From Notolepis coatsorum (lineage: Eukaryota; Chordata; Actinopteri; Aulopiformes; Paralepididae): 64,000 bases of DNA. The notes beneath the pieces are model-generated. The model was not told the origin of the DNA. It worked only from the letters and a program-made list of their open reading frames with translations, and ran no database searches. Positions 36,780-49,062 of the stretch are shown in pieces. The stretch's first letter is position 1; each line of letters starts with the position of its first letter. The position numbers and the translations under genes are program-made. The stretch spans positions 23,199,835 to 23,263,834 of the forward strand of contig OZ020601.1 of the NCBI GenBank assembly GCA_963971535.1, read 5' to 3'.

Positions 36780-37150
36780 AGAGAAACAGATGGAAAATGT
36801 TATAGACATCAAAAAGTTCAACAAGTTCAAGCTGCCACAGCAGGCAATGATGGTCCAATTGTACAGAGTCCATCCTCCCCTCCTCAATACCTGGTGCAGG
36901 TTCAGCCAACGCCGGAGGCAGGACTGACCTGAGACACATCATCCAGACAGCAGAGAGAATCACAGGCTGCAAGCTGCCAGTCTCCCAGGACCAGGAGGCA
37001 TCCACGATCCCCTCACACCCTGCAGTGGCCACCACATCTTACATATCTCTCCTCACACCTTGGCCACCACATCAAATCAAATCACAAATCAAACCACATC
37101 TTACATATCTCCCCTCACACCCTGGCCACCACATCTTCTACGTTCTCCAC
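36780..37150 (+). pseudogene. LINE reverse-transcriptase 3' remnant
   Basis: Plus-strand translation near 36920-36980 gives LRHIIQTAERITGCKLP, a motif typical of the C-terminal end of fish L2-like LINE ORF2 proteins. The upstream MVQLYRV segment fits the same reading. The following TTACATATCT repeats belong to the decayed 3' part. It is short, truncated and non-functional. Confidence 0.6.
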
Positions 37151-37287
37151 TCAAAGTGCAATGCAGCGTGAGCCTCCACTAGGGGCAGAGTGGCTAACTG
37201 TGAGTGAGTTAGTGAGACAGTCAATCACAGCGATGCTCCGCATCTAAAAGCAAGTGTGAATCAGCTACAGTATACACTGTTGTGGAC

Positions 37288-38475
37288 CAACCACTCAACC
37301 CACTAACCAACCAACCACTCAACCCACTAACCAACTAACCAACCAACCACTCAACCCACTAACCTACCAACCTACCAACCAACCAACCAACCAACCAACC
37401 AACCAACCAACCAACCAACCACTCAACCCACTAACCAACCAACCTACCAACCAACCAACCAACCAACCAACCAACCAACTAACCAACCACTCAACCCACT
37501 AACCAACCAACCTACCAACCACTCAACCCACTAACCAACCAACCAACCAACCAACCACTCAACCCACTAACCAACCAACCACTCAACCCACTAACCAACC
37601 AACCTACCAACCACTCAACCCACTAACCAACCAACCTACCAACCAACCAACCACTCAACCCACTAACCAACTAACCAACCAACCACTCAACCCACTAACC
37701 TACCAACCTACCAACCAACCAACCAACCAACCAACCAACCAACCAACCAACCAACCAACCAACCAACCAACCACTCAACCCACTAACCAACCAACCAACC
37801 AACCAACCAACCAACCAACCAACTAACCAACCACTCAACCCACTAACCAACCAACCTACCATACACTGTTGTGGACCAACCACTCAACCCACTAACCAAC
37901 CAACCACTCAACCCACTAACCAACTAACCAACCAACCACTCAACCCACTAACCTACCAACCTACCAACCAACCAACCAACCAACCAACCAACCAACCAAC
38001 CAACCAACCACTCAACCCACTAACCAACCAACCTACCAACCAACCAACCAACCAACCAACCAACCAACTAACCAACCACTCAACCCACTAACCAACCAAC
38101 CTACCAACCACTCAACCCACTAACCAACCAACCAACCAACCAACCACTCAACCCACTAACCAACCAACCACTCAACCCACTAACCAACCAACCTACCAAC
38201 CACTCAACCCACTAACCAACCAACCTACCAACCAACCAACCACTCAACCCACTAACCAACCAACCTACCAACCAACCACTCAACCCACTAACCAACCAAC
38301 CTACCAACCAACCAACCAACCACTCAACCCACTAACCAACCAACCTACCAACCACTCAACCAACTAACTAACCAACCAACCAACCAACCACTCAAACCAC
38401 TAACCAACCAACCTACCAACCAACCAACCAACTAACCAACCAACCAACCTACCAAACAACCAACCAACCAACACA
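37288..38475. repeat. (AACC)n-based array with a 589-bp tandem duplication
   Basis: AACC/CAAC tetranucleotides are punctuated by ACTCAACCCACTAACC blocks. The start marker ATACACTGTTGTGGACCAAC occurs at 37272 and again at 37861, 589 bp apart, with the same succession of blocks after each. This indicates one large tandem duplication within the array. Confidence 0.9.
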
Positions 38476-38719
38476 CCCACCAACACCCACATCATGACGC
38501 TTCATACCTCAGGGAGGATTAAGAAGCTGCAGCCGAGCCTGATAACAGCAGATCAAGATGGAGGTCATTAGGAGCAGCATGGGATGTCAGGGCCTTGTCT
38601 TTTAGAAACAGAGCTGTCGGTCTGCATTTGGCAGTGGACCAAACCCTGTGCTACAGTAGCTGAGGTTCTCTCTCCCTCTGGGCCACGGATGTCCTGTGTG
38701 GCCTCTGATCACAGACCTA
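38476..38719. other. Short unique spacer
   Basis: Unique sequence between two arrays. A 60-codon frame begins here (38584) but shows no domain or splice context. Confidence 0.4.
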
Positions 38720-39610
38720 TATCTTCCACCAGCAGAAGAACACCACACACAGTAATCACACAGTAATACACAGACCTATATCTCCCACCAGCAGAAGAGC
38801 ACCACACACAGTAATACACAGACCTATATCTCCCACCAGCAGAAGAACACCACACACAGTAATCACACAGTAATACACAGACCTATAACTCCCACCAGCA
38901 GAAGAGCACCACACAGTAATACACAGAACCTATATCTCCCACCAGCAGAAGAACACCACACAGTAATACACAGACCTATATCTCCCACCAGCAGAAGAAC
39001 ACCACACACAGTAATCACACAGTAATACACAGACCTATATCTCCCACCAGCAGAAGAACACCACACAGTAATACACAGACCTATATCTCCCACCAGCAGA
39101 AGAACACCACACACAGTAATCACACAGTAATACACAGACCTATATCTCCCACCAGAAGAGCACCACACAGTAATACACAGACCTATATCTCCCACCAGAA
39201 GAAGAGCACCACACAGTAATACACAGACCTATATCTCCCACCAGAAGAAGAGCACCACACAGTAATACACAGACCTATATCTCCCACCAGCAGAAGAACA
39301 CCACACAGTAATACACAGACCTATATCTCCCACCAGCAGAAGAGCACCACACAGTAATACACAGACCTATATCTCCCACCAGCAGAAGAACACCACACAG
39401 TAATACACAGACCTATATCTCCCACCAGCAGAAGAGCACCACACAGTAATACACAGACCTATATCTTCCACCAGCAGAAGAACACCACACACAGTAATAC
39501 ACAGACCTATATCTTCCACAGCAGAAGAGCACCACACAGTAATACACAGACCTATATCTCCCACCAGCAGAAGAACACCACACACAGTAATCACACAGTA
39601 ATACACATAC
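38720..39610. repeat. 46-bp minisatellite, about 19 copies
   Basis: The unit is CAGACCTATATCTCCCACCA then GCAGAAGAACACCACACAGT and AATACA. Some units carry an extra CAGTAATCACA block and some lack GCA. ORFs on the minus strand are repeat readings. Confidence 0.9.
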
Positions 39611-40635
39611 CTCGTTGATGTTCTACTGAAGTACACCCTCTGTGACACTTCTTAATGAAACTGTTCTCAATGACATCTGTGGATTATCTTGAGGAACCAT
39701 ATCAGGAGTTCTGGAAAGAGACGTTGGCGTTGACTTTTTCACGCGTAATCTTTTGATGCTTTGAGCGCGACAGAAGATGGCCCATTAAGCTCCATTATAT
39801 TAAGCTGTTGGCAGACATTTATGACCCATATCTACAAATATTGAGCAAATAGCAACAATGATGAATAGATAGCACCCTGGCTAAGGGGAAAATATGTTGT
39901 TTGGTGTTTTGGGTGAATTGCCCCTTTTAGCGTATAACCACACTCATTGTTATCTACTCCTTGATTATCTTAGCTGAGCCTGGAAGTCAAAGGCAGATCC
40001 ATTATAACTTTGTTGTGGGTATTTATTCCTCCATACTGATAGATAATTACAACAGTTGCCGGGGTAATGATATCCTCAACATCAGCTGGATACTTTGGTA
40101 CAAGTATCCAGACTTAAATGTAGGAACTTAGCTCATTCTCTCTTCTGTTACTCCAGAACTCCAAAAACTAAGAACTCTCCAGCATTCCTGCGAGAGACCC
40201 CAAAGCTGATCCCCCTGAACAGCTCTCTTAGAGCAACACCTTTACATGTATTGCTACGGTTGAGCGTGTCATCTCACCTCTGTTCCTTGCCCTCTGAGGC
40301 TTCATGGACCAATAACTGTGGTAACAGTAGAGCTTTTACTTATTTAATCCATTAATCATCTACAGTAAACCATTCATTTTCATTCAACCGGAATTTTTTT
40401 TATTTGTTCACTTTATTCTATCTTTTCAGAGCCTTTCTGAAGAATCTTAGTGCTTCTGAATAATTCTTCTCCTGTTGTCTTCTGTTGTCTTACCGTCAGA
40501 CTAGACACTTTGGAACATTAAACTGCTACCGATGAAACGTTTCAAAGCATCAATGCTGTGATTTTTAATAGATACTTTTTTTGTACTCGATTTATTTGAT
40601 CAATCGTGACACCTGTAATTAACAGTGACACCCCC
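39611..40635. other. Non-coding, no gene
   Basis: About 1 kb with ordinary composition and no recognisable exon, RNA gene or repeat end. The 86-codon frame at 40095 has no visible domain. Confidence 0.5.
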
Positions 40636-40725
40636 ATCCATCAACACCCCCACCCCCATCCATTAACACCCCCACCCCCATCCCTCAACACCCCCACCCC
40701 CATCCATCAACACCCCCACCACCTC
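40630..40725. repeat. Short C-rich repeat (CACCCCCACCCCCATC)
   Basis: Three to four imperfect copies of ACACCCCCACCCCCATCCAT plus CA (about 22 bp). The G-rich complementary strand could form quadruplex-like structures. Confidence 0.7.
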
Positions 40726-41035
40726 ATGGTGACCCCCGCAACGCAATCACTTCCACCTGTGCATGTGGACGTAATCAGTCAAGCTAAGTTAAAAGCACTC
40801 ATGAACTCGACAAAGGGTAACATTGGTCGAATTTGTGGTTTCTGGTCTGTTCCAGTCAGTAGAAGCTGGAGGTGTGTGAGTAGAAAGCAGCAGGGCAGCA
40901 GCCGATGTGACGACACACAGCTGGGTTTCTGCTGACGATCCATACAACTCCACCAGGGAGGAGGAAGAGCCTCCATTGATCCTCATTCAGCTGCCTTCAC
41001 TGGGAATCTGCCAGAGGCACTTTGCATTCTCTCTC

Positions 41036-41091
41036 TAACACACACACCCATACACACACACACACACGCGCACGCACACACACACGCGCAA

Positions 41092-41155
<64 letters not shown>

Positions 41156-41175
41156 TCACTCACAAGCACATACAT
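41036..41175. repeat. (CA)n microsatellite
   Basis: Interrupted CA/CG repeats with a pure core at about 41098-41150. Confidence 0.95.
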
Positions 41176-41252
41176 ACACGTGCATACATGCACACACACA
41201 CAGATACACACAGATCCAGTGCAGCTCGAAGATTTTGTGATTGTCATTTGTC

Positions 41253-41836
41253 ATTTGTGTGATGTCAGTGGTTGTTAGTGTGATGTCAGTGGTTGTTAGT
41301 GTGATGTCAGTGGTTGTTAGTGTGATGTCAGTGGTTGTTAGTGTGATGTCAGTGGTTGTTAGTGTGATGTCAGTGGTTGTTAGTATGATGTCAGTGGTTG
41401 TTAGTATGATGTCAGTGATTGTTAGTATGATGTCAGTGGTTGTTAGTATGATGTCAGTGGTTGTTAGTATGATGTCAGTGGTTATTAGTATGATGTCAGT
41501 GGTTGTTAGTATGATGTCAGTGATTATTAGTGTGATGTCAGTGATTATTAGTGTGATGTCAGTGATTGTTAGTATGATGTCAGTGGTTGTTAGTATGATG
41601 TCAGTGATTGTTAGTATGATGTCAGTGATTGTTAGTGTGATGTCAGTGATTGTTAGTGTGATGTCAGTGGTTATTAGTATGATGTCAGTGGTTGTTAGTG
41701 TGATGTCAGTGATTGTTAGTATGATGTCAGTGATTGTTAGTGTGATGTCAGTGGTAGTTAGTGTGATGTCTGTGGTTGAGACTGTGTCTGTGGTTGAGAC
41801 TGTGTCTGTGGTTGAGACTGTGTCTGTGGTTGAGAG
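41253..41836. repeat. 21-bp minisatellite (about 25 copies) grading into an 18-bp one
   Basis: The unit GTGATGTCAGTGGTTGTTAGT is a multiple of three, which explains the 208-codon frame of MSVVVSV repeats. From about 41770 it changes to GTGTCTGTGGTTGAGACT units. No signal peptide or splice signal argues for a gene. Confidence 0.9.
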
Positions 41837-42239
41837 GTGTCAGTCTGTGCTGGTGACTCAGCTCTAAGCAGCTCTTCCTCTCTGAACACTCATCTAAAAG
41901 GATGTTAAAAGCAGCAGCAGATGGAGGCAGCTGTGTCTGCAGGTACTTATCAAGTCTCTATAAGCTCCTTCTCTTGTTAGAGTTGCTTCACACACAAAAA
42001 CGCAATAGCCTGCAGGTCAGGATGTAATCCTTGTGGTCTGTCTTGTTTACAATGCATTTAATGATCCAGCTCTTAAAAGGAATTAAGATTCTCAGTCGCC
42101 AAATGAGATCTGCTTCCTATCAACCCAGAGCAGCCAGGTGACCTGATCCAGCCCTGAATTCAATTAATTGAAAGTGAATTGATCCCAACCCCGGTATAAA
42201 CACTCCCCTCTGATTTCTAGCATCTGATATCTCTCTAAG
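41837..42239. other. Non-coding spacer
   Basis: Unique sequence with no recognised gene or repeat. Confidence 0.45.
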
Positions 42240-42712
<473 letters not shown>

Positions 42713-43375
42713 AGGAGAGACGGTTTGCAGGCCCGGAGAGACGGGTTGCAGGCCCAGTAGAGAAGGTTTGCAGGCCCGGAGAGACGGTTTGCAGACCCAG
42801 GAGAGACGGGTTGCAGGCCCAGGAGAGAAGGTTTGCAGGCCCGGAGAGACGGGTTGCAGGCCCAGTAGAGAAGGTTTGCAGGCCCGGAGAGAAGGTTTGC
42901 AGACCCAGGAGAGATGGGTTGCAGACCCAGGAGAGACGGGTTGCAGGCCCAGGAGAGACGGGTTGCAGGCCTGGGAGAGACGGTTTGCAGGCCCAGGAGA
43001 GACGGGTTGCAGGCCCAGGAGAGATGGTTTGCAGGCCCAGGAGAGAAGGCTTGCAGGCCCAGGAGAGATGGTTTGCAGGCCCAGGAGAGACGGTTTGCAG
43101 GCCCAGGAGAGACGGTTTGCAGGCCCAGGAGAGACGGTTTGCAGGCCCAGGAGAGACGGTTTGCAGGCCCAGGAGAGAAGGTTTGCAGGCCCAGGAGAGA
43201 AGGTTTGCAGGCCCAGGAGAGACGGTTTGCAGGCCCAGGAGAGACGGTTTGCAGGCCCAGGAGAGACGGTTTGCAGACCCAGGAGAGACGGTTTGCAGGC
43301 CCAGGAGAGACGGTTTGCAGGCCCAGGAGAGAAGGTTTGCAGGCCCGGGAGAGAAGGTTTGCAGGCCCGGGCCAT
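42713..43375. repeat. 22-bp minisatellite, about 30 copies
   Basis: The unit is GCCCAGGAGAGACGGTTTGC plus AG. It varies as ACGG/AAGG and TTTGC/GTTGC. Unit length not divisible by three plus an absence of stops opens several frames on both strands (200-250 codons), all of them repeat readings. Confidence 0.92.
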
Positions 43376-43516
43376 CAGGGGTACATGCGGTTCTAGAGGC
43401 AATGCGACTTAAAAACGACACCATCTCTGAGCACAAGCTGCTTAAACACACTGAGTAACACATGGGGAACAGATGTTCTCCATACTTTTTATTCTGGAGA
43501 GAATGTTAGTCAGGTC

Positions 43517-43534
43517 GGGGGGGGGGGGGGGGGG
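43517..43534. repeat. G18 homopolymer
   Basis: A run of 18 G in otherwise ordinary sequence. Confidence 0.9.
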
Positions 43535-43599
43535 TTCTGGTGAATTTGAGAGGAAATCCTTTAATTAATTGGAATCAGTGGATTTGCTGAGGGAAGTGA

Positions 43600-45146
43600 A
43601 GCATGGTGTTTGTAGTTAGCAGACTGTCCTCCTATAGACCAGCATGGTGTTTGTAGTTAACACACAACACACATACTGTATACGCTCACACACTAACAGT
43701 CACTTTAGCACGAACACACACACACACACACACATGCTGCACACGCTCACACCAAACGGTCACTTTACAAAATGAAAAGGTCACTTTACTTTATAAAAAA
43801 TAAAAATAAAAAATAAAGAACGTGAGTGGTTCTTGTATAGCAATAGATGGATATAGCAAGATAGCATAAGGATATATAGTATAACTGTATATTGTATAGT
43901 ATTGTATAGTAGTGTATATAAGACCCAGTGCCTCATCTGTAGCTTAACACTGTATTGCACTATCGCAGGACCTTAGCATGTCTTTTACCATGCATTTTAA
44001 ACTTTATGTACATTATACCTGTTATGTCTTATTATTATTACTTGTATTATTGCACAATCGCTGCGGGCATGACCACCCGCATTTCACTGTATGCCCTGTA
44101 TGCCGTGACAAATAAAACTCTTGACTTGATTTGACTGTCCTCCTATAGACCAGCATGGTGTTTGTAGTTAGCAGACTGTCCTATAGACCAGGTGTTTGTA
44201 GTTAGCAGACTGTCCTATAGACCAGCATGGTGTTTGTAGTTAGCAGACTGTCTTATAGACCAGGTGTTTGTAGTTAGCAGACTGTCTTATAGACCAGCAT
44301 GGTGTTTGTAGTTAGCAGACTGTCTTATAGACCAGCATGGTGTTTGTAGTTAGCAGACTGTCCTATATAGACCAGGTGTTTGTAGTTAGCAGACTGTCTT
44401 ATAGACCAGGTGTTTGTAGTTAGCAGACTGTCTTATAGACCAGCATGGTGTTTGTAGTTAGCAGACTGTCTTATAGACCAGCATGGTGTTTGTAGTTAGC
44501 AGACTGTCCTATATAGACCAGGTGTTTGTAGTTAGCAGACTGTCCTATATAGACCAGGTGTTTGTAGTTAGCAGACTGTCTTATAGACCAGCATGGTGTT
44601 TGTAGTTAGCAGACTGTCCTATAGGCCAGCATGGTGTTTGTAGTTAGTAGACTGTCTTATAGACCAGGTGTTTGTAGTTAGCAGACTGTCCTATAGACCA
44701 GGTGTTTGTAGTTAGCAGACTGTCCTATAGACCAGGTGTTTGTAGTTAGCAGACTGTCCTATAGACCAGGTGTTTGTAGTTAGCAGACTGTCCTATAGAC
44801 CAGGTGTTTGTAGTTAGCAGACTGTCCTATAGACCAGGTGTTTGTAGTTAGCAGACTGTCTTATAGACCAGGTGTTTGTAGTTAGCAGACTGTCCTATAG
44901 ACCAGGTGTTTGTAGTTAGCAGACTGTCCTATAGACCAGGTGTTTGTAGTTAGCAGACTGTCCTATAGACCAGGTGTTTGTAGTTAGCAGACTGTCCTAT
45001 AGACCAGGTGTTTGTAGTTAGCAGACTGTCTTATAGACCAGGTGTTTGTAGTTAGCAGACTGTCCTATAGACCAGGTGTTTGTAGTTAGCAGACTGTCCT
45101 ATAGACCAGGTGTTTGTAGTTAGCAGACTGTCCTATAGACCAGCTG
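43600..45146. repeat. Minisatellite with 34-bp and 38-bp units, split by a LINE fragment
   Basis: The unit is GTGTTTGTAGTTAGCAGACT then GTCCTATAGACCAG (34 bp); an extra CATG makes the 38-bp form. About 28 units run from 44132. One or two outlying units lie at 43600-43660, separated by the L2-like fragment at 43661-44127. The 34-bp form dominates the right half. Confidence 0.9.
43661..44127 (+). mobile_element. L2/CR1-like LINE 3' fragment inside the minisatellite
   Basis: Ends GCCGTGACAAATAAAACTCT, then TGACTTGATTTGA, the same 3' end as the minus-strand piece at 21575. Upstream it contains GCATGACCACCCGCATTTCA, and at its left it begins with CA-rich sequence. The array resumes directly after it. 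Non-coding and 5'-truncated. Confidence 0.6.
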
Positions 45147-45410
45147 CTCCTGGGAACTTCTGCAGCTAATGATGCTAATGGCGACATCACCGCCAGACTA
45201 GAGTAATCAAACATTGCTCTGGATATGAGGAGAGAAATGCTTACGGGGCACTTTGAGATGTCCAGAGAACGCTGACACATCGCGGGCTGAGCTTTCCAAT
45301 CTGTTGTGTAATGATTAACAGAGGTTCTTGAAATATGTTTTAGTCTGGAATCAAGACGGCAGACTGGACTGATTGATTTCCTTCCCTCTGGGTTTCAGTT
45401 GTGCCTGCCA
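45147..45410. other. Unique spacer, no gene
   Basis: No recognised features between two minisatellites. Confidence 0.4.
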
Positions 45411-46612
45411 CTGTCCTTCTCTTTGTTTTACCCTGACACACTGAAACCACACTGATGCAAGTCCTTCTCTTTGTTTTACCCTGACACACTGAAACAACAC
45501 TGATGCAAGTCTGTCTCTTTGTTTTACCCTGACACACTGAAACAACACTGATGCAAGTCCGTCTCTTTGTTTTACCCTGACACACTGAAACAACACTGAT
45601 GCAAGTCCTTCTCTTTGTTTTACCCTGACACACTGAAACAACACTGATGCAAGTCCTTCTCTTTGTTTTACCCTGACACACTGAAACAACACTGATGCAA
45701 GTCCTTCTCTTTGTTTTACCCTGACACACTGAAACAACACTGATGCAAGTCTGTCTCGTTGTTTTACCCTGACACACTGAAACAACACTGATGCAAGTCC
45801 TTCTCTTTGTTTTACCCTGACACACTGAAACCACACTGATGCAAGTCCTTCTCTTTGTTTTACCCTGACACACTGAAACAACACTGATGCAAGTCTGTCT
45901 CGTTGTTTTACCCTGACACACTGAAACAACACTGATGCAAGTCCGTCTCTTTGTTTTACCCTGACACACTGAAACAACACTGATGCAAGTCCTTCTTTTT
46001 GTTTTACCCTGACACACTGAAACAACACTGATGCAAGTCCTTCTCTTTGTTTTACCCTGACACACTGAAACAACACTGATGCAAGTCCTTCTCTTTGTTT
46101 TACCCTGACACACTGAAACAACACTGATGCAAGTCCTTCTCTTTGTTTTACCCTGACACACTGAAACAACACTGATGCAAGTCCGTCTCTTTGTTTTACC
46201 CTGACACACTGAAACAACACTGATGCAAGTCCGTCTCGTTGTTTTACCCTGACACACTGAAACAACACTGATGCAAGTCTGTCTCGTTGTTTTACCCTGA
46301 CACACTGAAACAACACTGATGCAAGTCTGTCTCTTTGTTTTACCCTGACACACTGAAACAACACTGCTGCAAGTCCGTCTCTTTGTTTTACCCTGACACA
46401 CTGAAACAACACTGCTGCAAGTCTGTCTCTTTGTTTTACCCTGACACACTGAAACAACACTGATGCAAGTCCGTCTCTTTGTTTTACCCTGACACACTGA
46501 AACAACACTGCTGCAAGTCTGTCTCTTTGTTTTACCCTGACACACTGAAACCACACTGATGCAAGTCCGTCTCTTTGTTTTACCCTGACACACTGAAACA
46601 ACACTGCTGCAG
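45411..46612. repeat. 48-bp minisatellite, about 25 copies
   Basis: The unit includes TTTGTTTTACCCTGACACAC, TGAAACAACACTG and ATGCAAGTCC. Its length is a multiple of three, so two minus-strand frames of over 400 codons remain open (16-residue repeat CISVVSVCQGKTKRRT). Variation falls at CTT/CGT/TGT and AACA/CCACA. There is no start context or splice site and no flanking coding sequence, so a gene is not called. Confidence 0.9.
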
Positions 46613-46629
46613 GTGCAGGTCATTCAGTC

Positions 46630-46698
46630 CTTTTTACACATTCACTCACACATTCACTCACACATTCACTCACACATTCACTCACACATTCACACACC
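46630..46698. repeat. 10-bp repeat CACATTCACT
   Basis: Six to seven tandem copies of CACATTCACT. Confidence 0.85.
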
Positions 46699-46744
46699 GA
46701 CGGCGGCGGCAACCATGCAAGGTGCCAACCTGCTCATCGGGAGC

Positions 46745-46870
46745 AATTAGGGGTTAAGTGTCTTGCTCAAGGACACATCGACACGCTGCGGGAATCGAAC
46801 CGGGAACCTCCGGATTGCCAGACGACTGCTCTACCTCCCGAGCCACTGTCGACCACTGTCGCTACTGTCG
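46745..46870 (-). mobile_element. tRNA-derived SINE
   Basis: The minus strand reads GTGGCTCGGGAGGTAGAGCA (A-box-like GGTAGAGCAGTCG), then GGTTCCCGGTTCGATTCCCG (B box), then the SINE body GTGTCCTTGAGCAAGACACT and TAACCCC. The body marks it as a SINE rather than a tRNA gene. Confidence 0.75.
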
Positions 46871-47164
46871 CCACACTGAGACGACCACCGTGACACTGCT
46901 GCAGGTGCAGGTCTTTCAGTCCTATGGTGGAACTTAGAGCTTATCAGGCTGAACCAGGGGTGGCTATTGGTCTAATTGTCATAGACTGATTACCGGAGGT
47001 CGTTAGGGGGATGGGAGGCCACAGAGCCATCTGCAAACTGAGACAAAGAGATGTAAAGGTCTGAGGATTGAAGTGATAAGGTGGTGAGGGGGCACAGCTA
47101 ACAGAAATAGCCCGTAGAACAGCCTCTAACAGTAGTCCACCATTTATGTAAAGTAGGACTACTT
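46871..47164. other. Unique spacer
   Basis: No gene is recognised. The 80-codon minus-strand frame at 46944-47186 has no identifiable domain. Confidence 0.4.
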
Positions 47165-48042
47165 GGCAAGAAGTACACTCTGACACTGTTGACCACTAGG
47201 AGCTGCCCAGTACAACCACAGTCTGACACAGTTGACCATTAGGAGCTGCCCAGTACAACCACAGTCTGACACTGTTGACCACTAGGAACTGCCCAGTACA
47301 ACCACAATCTGACACAGTTGACCACTAGGAGCTGCCCAGTACAACCACAGTCTGACACTGTTGACCACTAGGAGCTGCCCAGTACAACCACAGTCTGACA
47401 CTGTTGACCACTAGGAGCTGCCCAGTACAACCACAGTCTGACACTGTTGACCACTAGGAGCTGCCCAGTACAACCACAGTCTGACACTGTTGACCACTAG
47501 GAGCTGCCCAGTACAACCACAGTCTGACACTGTTGACCACTAGGAGCTGCCCAGTACAACCACAGTCTGACACTGTTGACCACTAGGAGCTGCCCAGTAC
47601 AACCACAGTCTGACACTGTTGACCACTAGGAGCTGCCCAGTACAACCACAGTCTGACACTGTTGACCACTAGGAGCTGCCCAGTACAACCACAGTCTGAC
47701 ACTGTTGACCACTAGGAGCTGCCCAGTACAACCACAGTCTGACACTGTTGACCACTAGGAGCTGCCCAGTACAACCACAGTCTGACACTGTTGACCACTA
47801 GGAGCTGCCCAGTACAACCACAGTCTGACACTGTTGACCACTAGGAGCGGCTCAGTACAACCACAGTCTGACACTGTTGACCACTAGGAGCTGCTCAGTA
47901 CAACCACAGTCTGACACTGTTGACCACTAGGAGCTGCCCAGTACAACCACAGTCTGACACTGTTGACCACTAGGAGCTGCCCAGTACAACCACAGTCTGA
48001 CACTGTTGACCACTAGGAGCTGCCCAGTACAACCACAGCCTG
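47165..48042. repeat. 43-bp minisatellite, about 20 copies
   Basis: The unit is GTCTGACACTGTTGACCACT, AGGAGCTGCCCAGTACAACC, ACA (43 bp). Copies are nearly identical, with a few GCTCAG or AACTGCC variants. No open frame runs through it. Confidence 0.95.
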
Positions 48043-48195
48043 GGGGTTAAGTGCCTTGCTCAACGACAGCAGCAGTGGTTGTTAATGGAGGGTGGGGAGA
48101 TATTCATTCACTTTCTCCACCCAGATCTTCTGCTTGTCCGGGGATCAAACCGGCGACCTTCTGGTCACAAGTCTGCCTCTCTAACCACTGGCCCA
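48043..48195 (-). mobile_element. tRNA-derived SINE
   Basis: The minus strand has GTGGGCCAGTGGTTAGAGAG (A-box region) and GGTCGCCGGTTTGATCCCCG (B box). The body GTCGTTGAGCAAGGCACTTA and ACCCCCAGG follows. Same class as the copy at 46745, with a different head sequence and internal part. Confidence 0.75.
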
Positions 48196-48736
48196 CATTT
48201 GTACTATAAGTAGTAACGCACATGACTTTACCCATAAACCATCAGTCCTCTGTATCTCTCTCCGGCATGAAGGACATGGGGTTGAGGAGAAGCATCTTTA
48301 CATGGAGGCTAACGCCGCACGGTGCACAACACCTGTGTCACCACGCCGGTACTGTAGGTCACCAGGCATGGTGTTAGCAGAGGTTACAGCATGACCTTTT
48401 GACCTTTTCAATTATGCATTCAACCAGTACTGGGGCAAGAATCCATTATGCAGGGAGGGGGGTGTTGACGCTGGGACAGGCCTTGTTGTGGCCCAACCAT
48501 CTGGTTTTAGGGTTAAATACTTACGTATTTACTGAGCATTTCGGTATTTAAAAAGCGAATGAATTAGTTCCTTTGCTCTTCTGCTAAGCACATCATGCTT
48601 AGCGGCAAACTGGACTAATCTGTTCATTTACTTTTTATGATTTTTGAATGTATGTAAGCTGACTACTTCGAACACAATGCCAGGGCTCATATGAGCACTT
48701 TGAGCAGTATCTCTCTCTCCCACGCACTCTCTCTCT
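48196..48736. other. Non-coding, no gene
   Basis: Probably part of the first intron of snap91 if that gene extends leftward. No conserved element can be named. Confidence 0.4.
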
Positions 48737-48823
48737 CACACACACACACACACCCCCCCCACACACACACACACACGCACACACACACACACACACACAC
48801 GCGCACACACACACACGCACACA
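48737..48823. repeat. (CA)n microsatellite
   Basis: CA repeats with a C8 run and CG interruptions, about 90 bp from the splice donor of snap91 exon 1. Confidence 0.95.
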
Positions 48824-48910
48824 GGGATGGGAGAGGCAACCACAATGGCCTTCGTGTGGCCTAGTTATACAGTATGTTAGACGTGGACAGGAAGGAGGTG
48901 TGTAACTCAC

Positions 48911-49040
48911 ATTCCAGGTGTTTCTTCTTCGGCGCGGTCTGTTCATGTGTGGTGGCTTTGCACACCGCCCGGCACACCTCGGATCCCGTCAGAGTGTACT
49001 GCGCCGCGGCGATGCGGTCCGTCAACGTCTGGCCCGACAT
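48911..49040 (-). CDS. snap91: snap91 (AP180) first coding exon
   Basis: AP180 binds PIP2 and clathrin at nerve terminals and drives clathrin-coat assembly in synaptic vesicle recycling. The exon encodes 43 residues beginning MSGQTLTDRIAAAQYTLTGS, with CKATTHE and PKKKHLE. These match the start of the ANTH domain of SNAP91, and less well PICALM, which begins MSGQSLTDRI. The PKKKHL lysines belong to the PIP2-binding patch of this family. The start is the ATG at 49040. The donor GTGAGT (48910-48905) follows one base into the next codon (HLE then T), as in the family, where the next residue is Tyr. No later exon is found in the window, so intron 1 probably covers 1-48910. ATTHEQTAP differs slightly from the usual ATTHEVMGP. 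Identification is strong; which fish paralogue is unknown. Confidence 0.9.
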
Positions 49041-49062
49041 CTTCTCTCCGTGGTGTCAGACC

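Noticed and set aside
39611-40635. Possible exon at 40095-40355
   Set aside because: No splice sites in frame, no recognisable domain and no neighbouring exon.
41241-41867. 208-codon plus-strand ORF, MSVVVSV repeats
   Set aside because: A 21-bp minisatellite divisible by three. It resembles a hydrophobic protein only by repetition.
45340-46623. Two minus-strand ORFs of over 400 codons
   Set aside because: A 48-bp minisatellite, a multiple of three, keeps frames open. No start context, splice site or flanking coding sequence.
47165-48042. CRISPR-like regular array
   Set aside because: Units are contiguous and the whole unit is conserved, so there are no spacers. The context is vertebrate.
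46745-48195. Two tRNA genes on the minus strand
   Set aside because: A- and B-box-like sequences are present, but a SINE body follows and no proper cloverleaf or acceptor pairing is visible.
48911-49040. picalm instead of snap91
   Set aside because: The start MSGQTLTDRIAAAQY fits SNAP91 better than PICALM (MSGQSLTDRITAAQH, from memory), and dop1a next door agrees with the snap91 neighbourhood.
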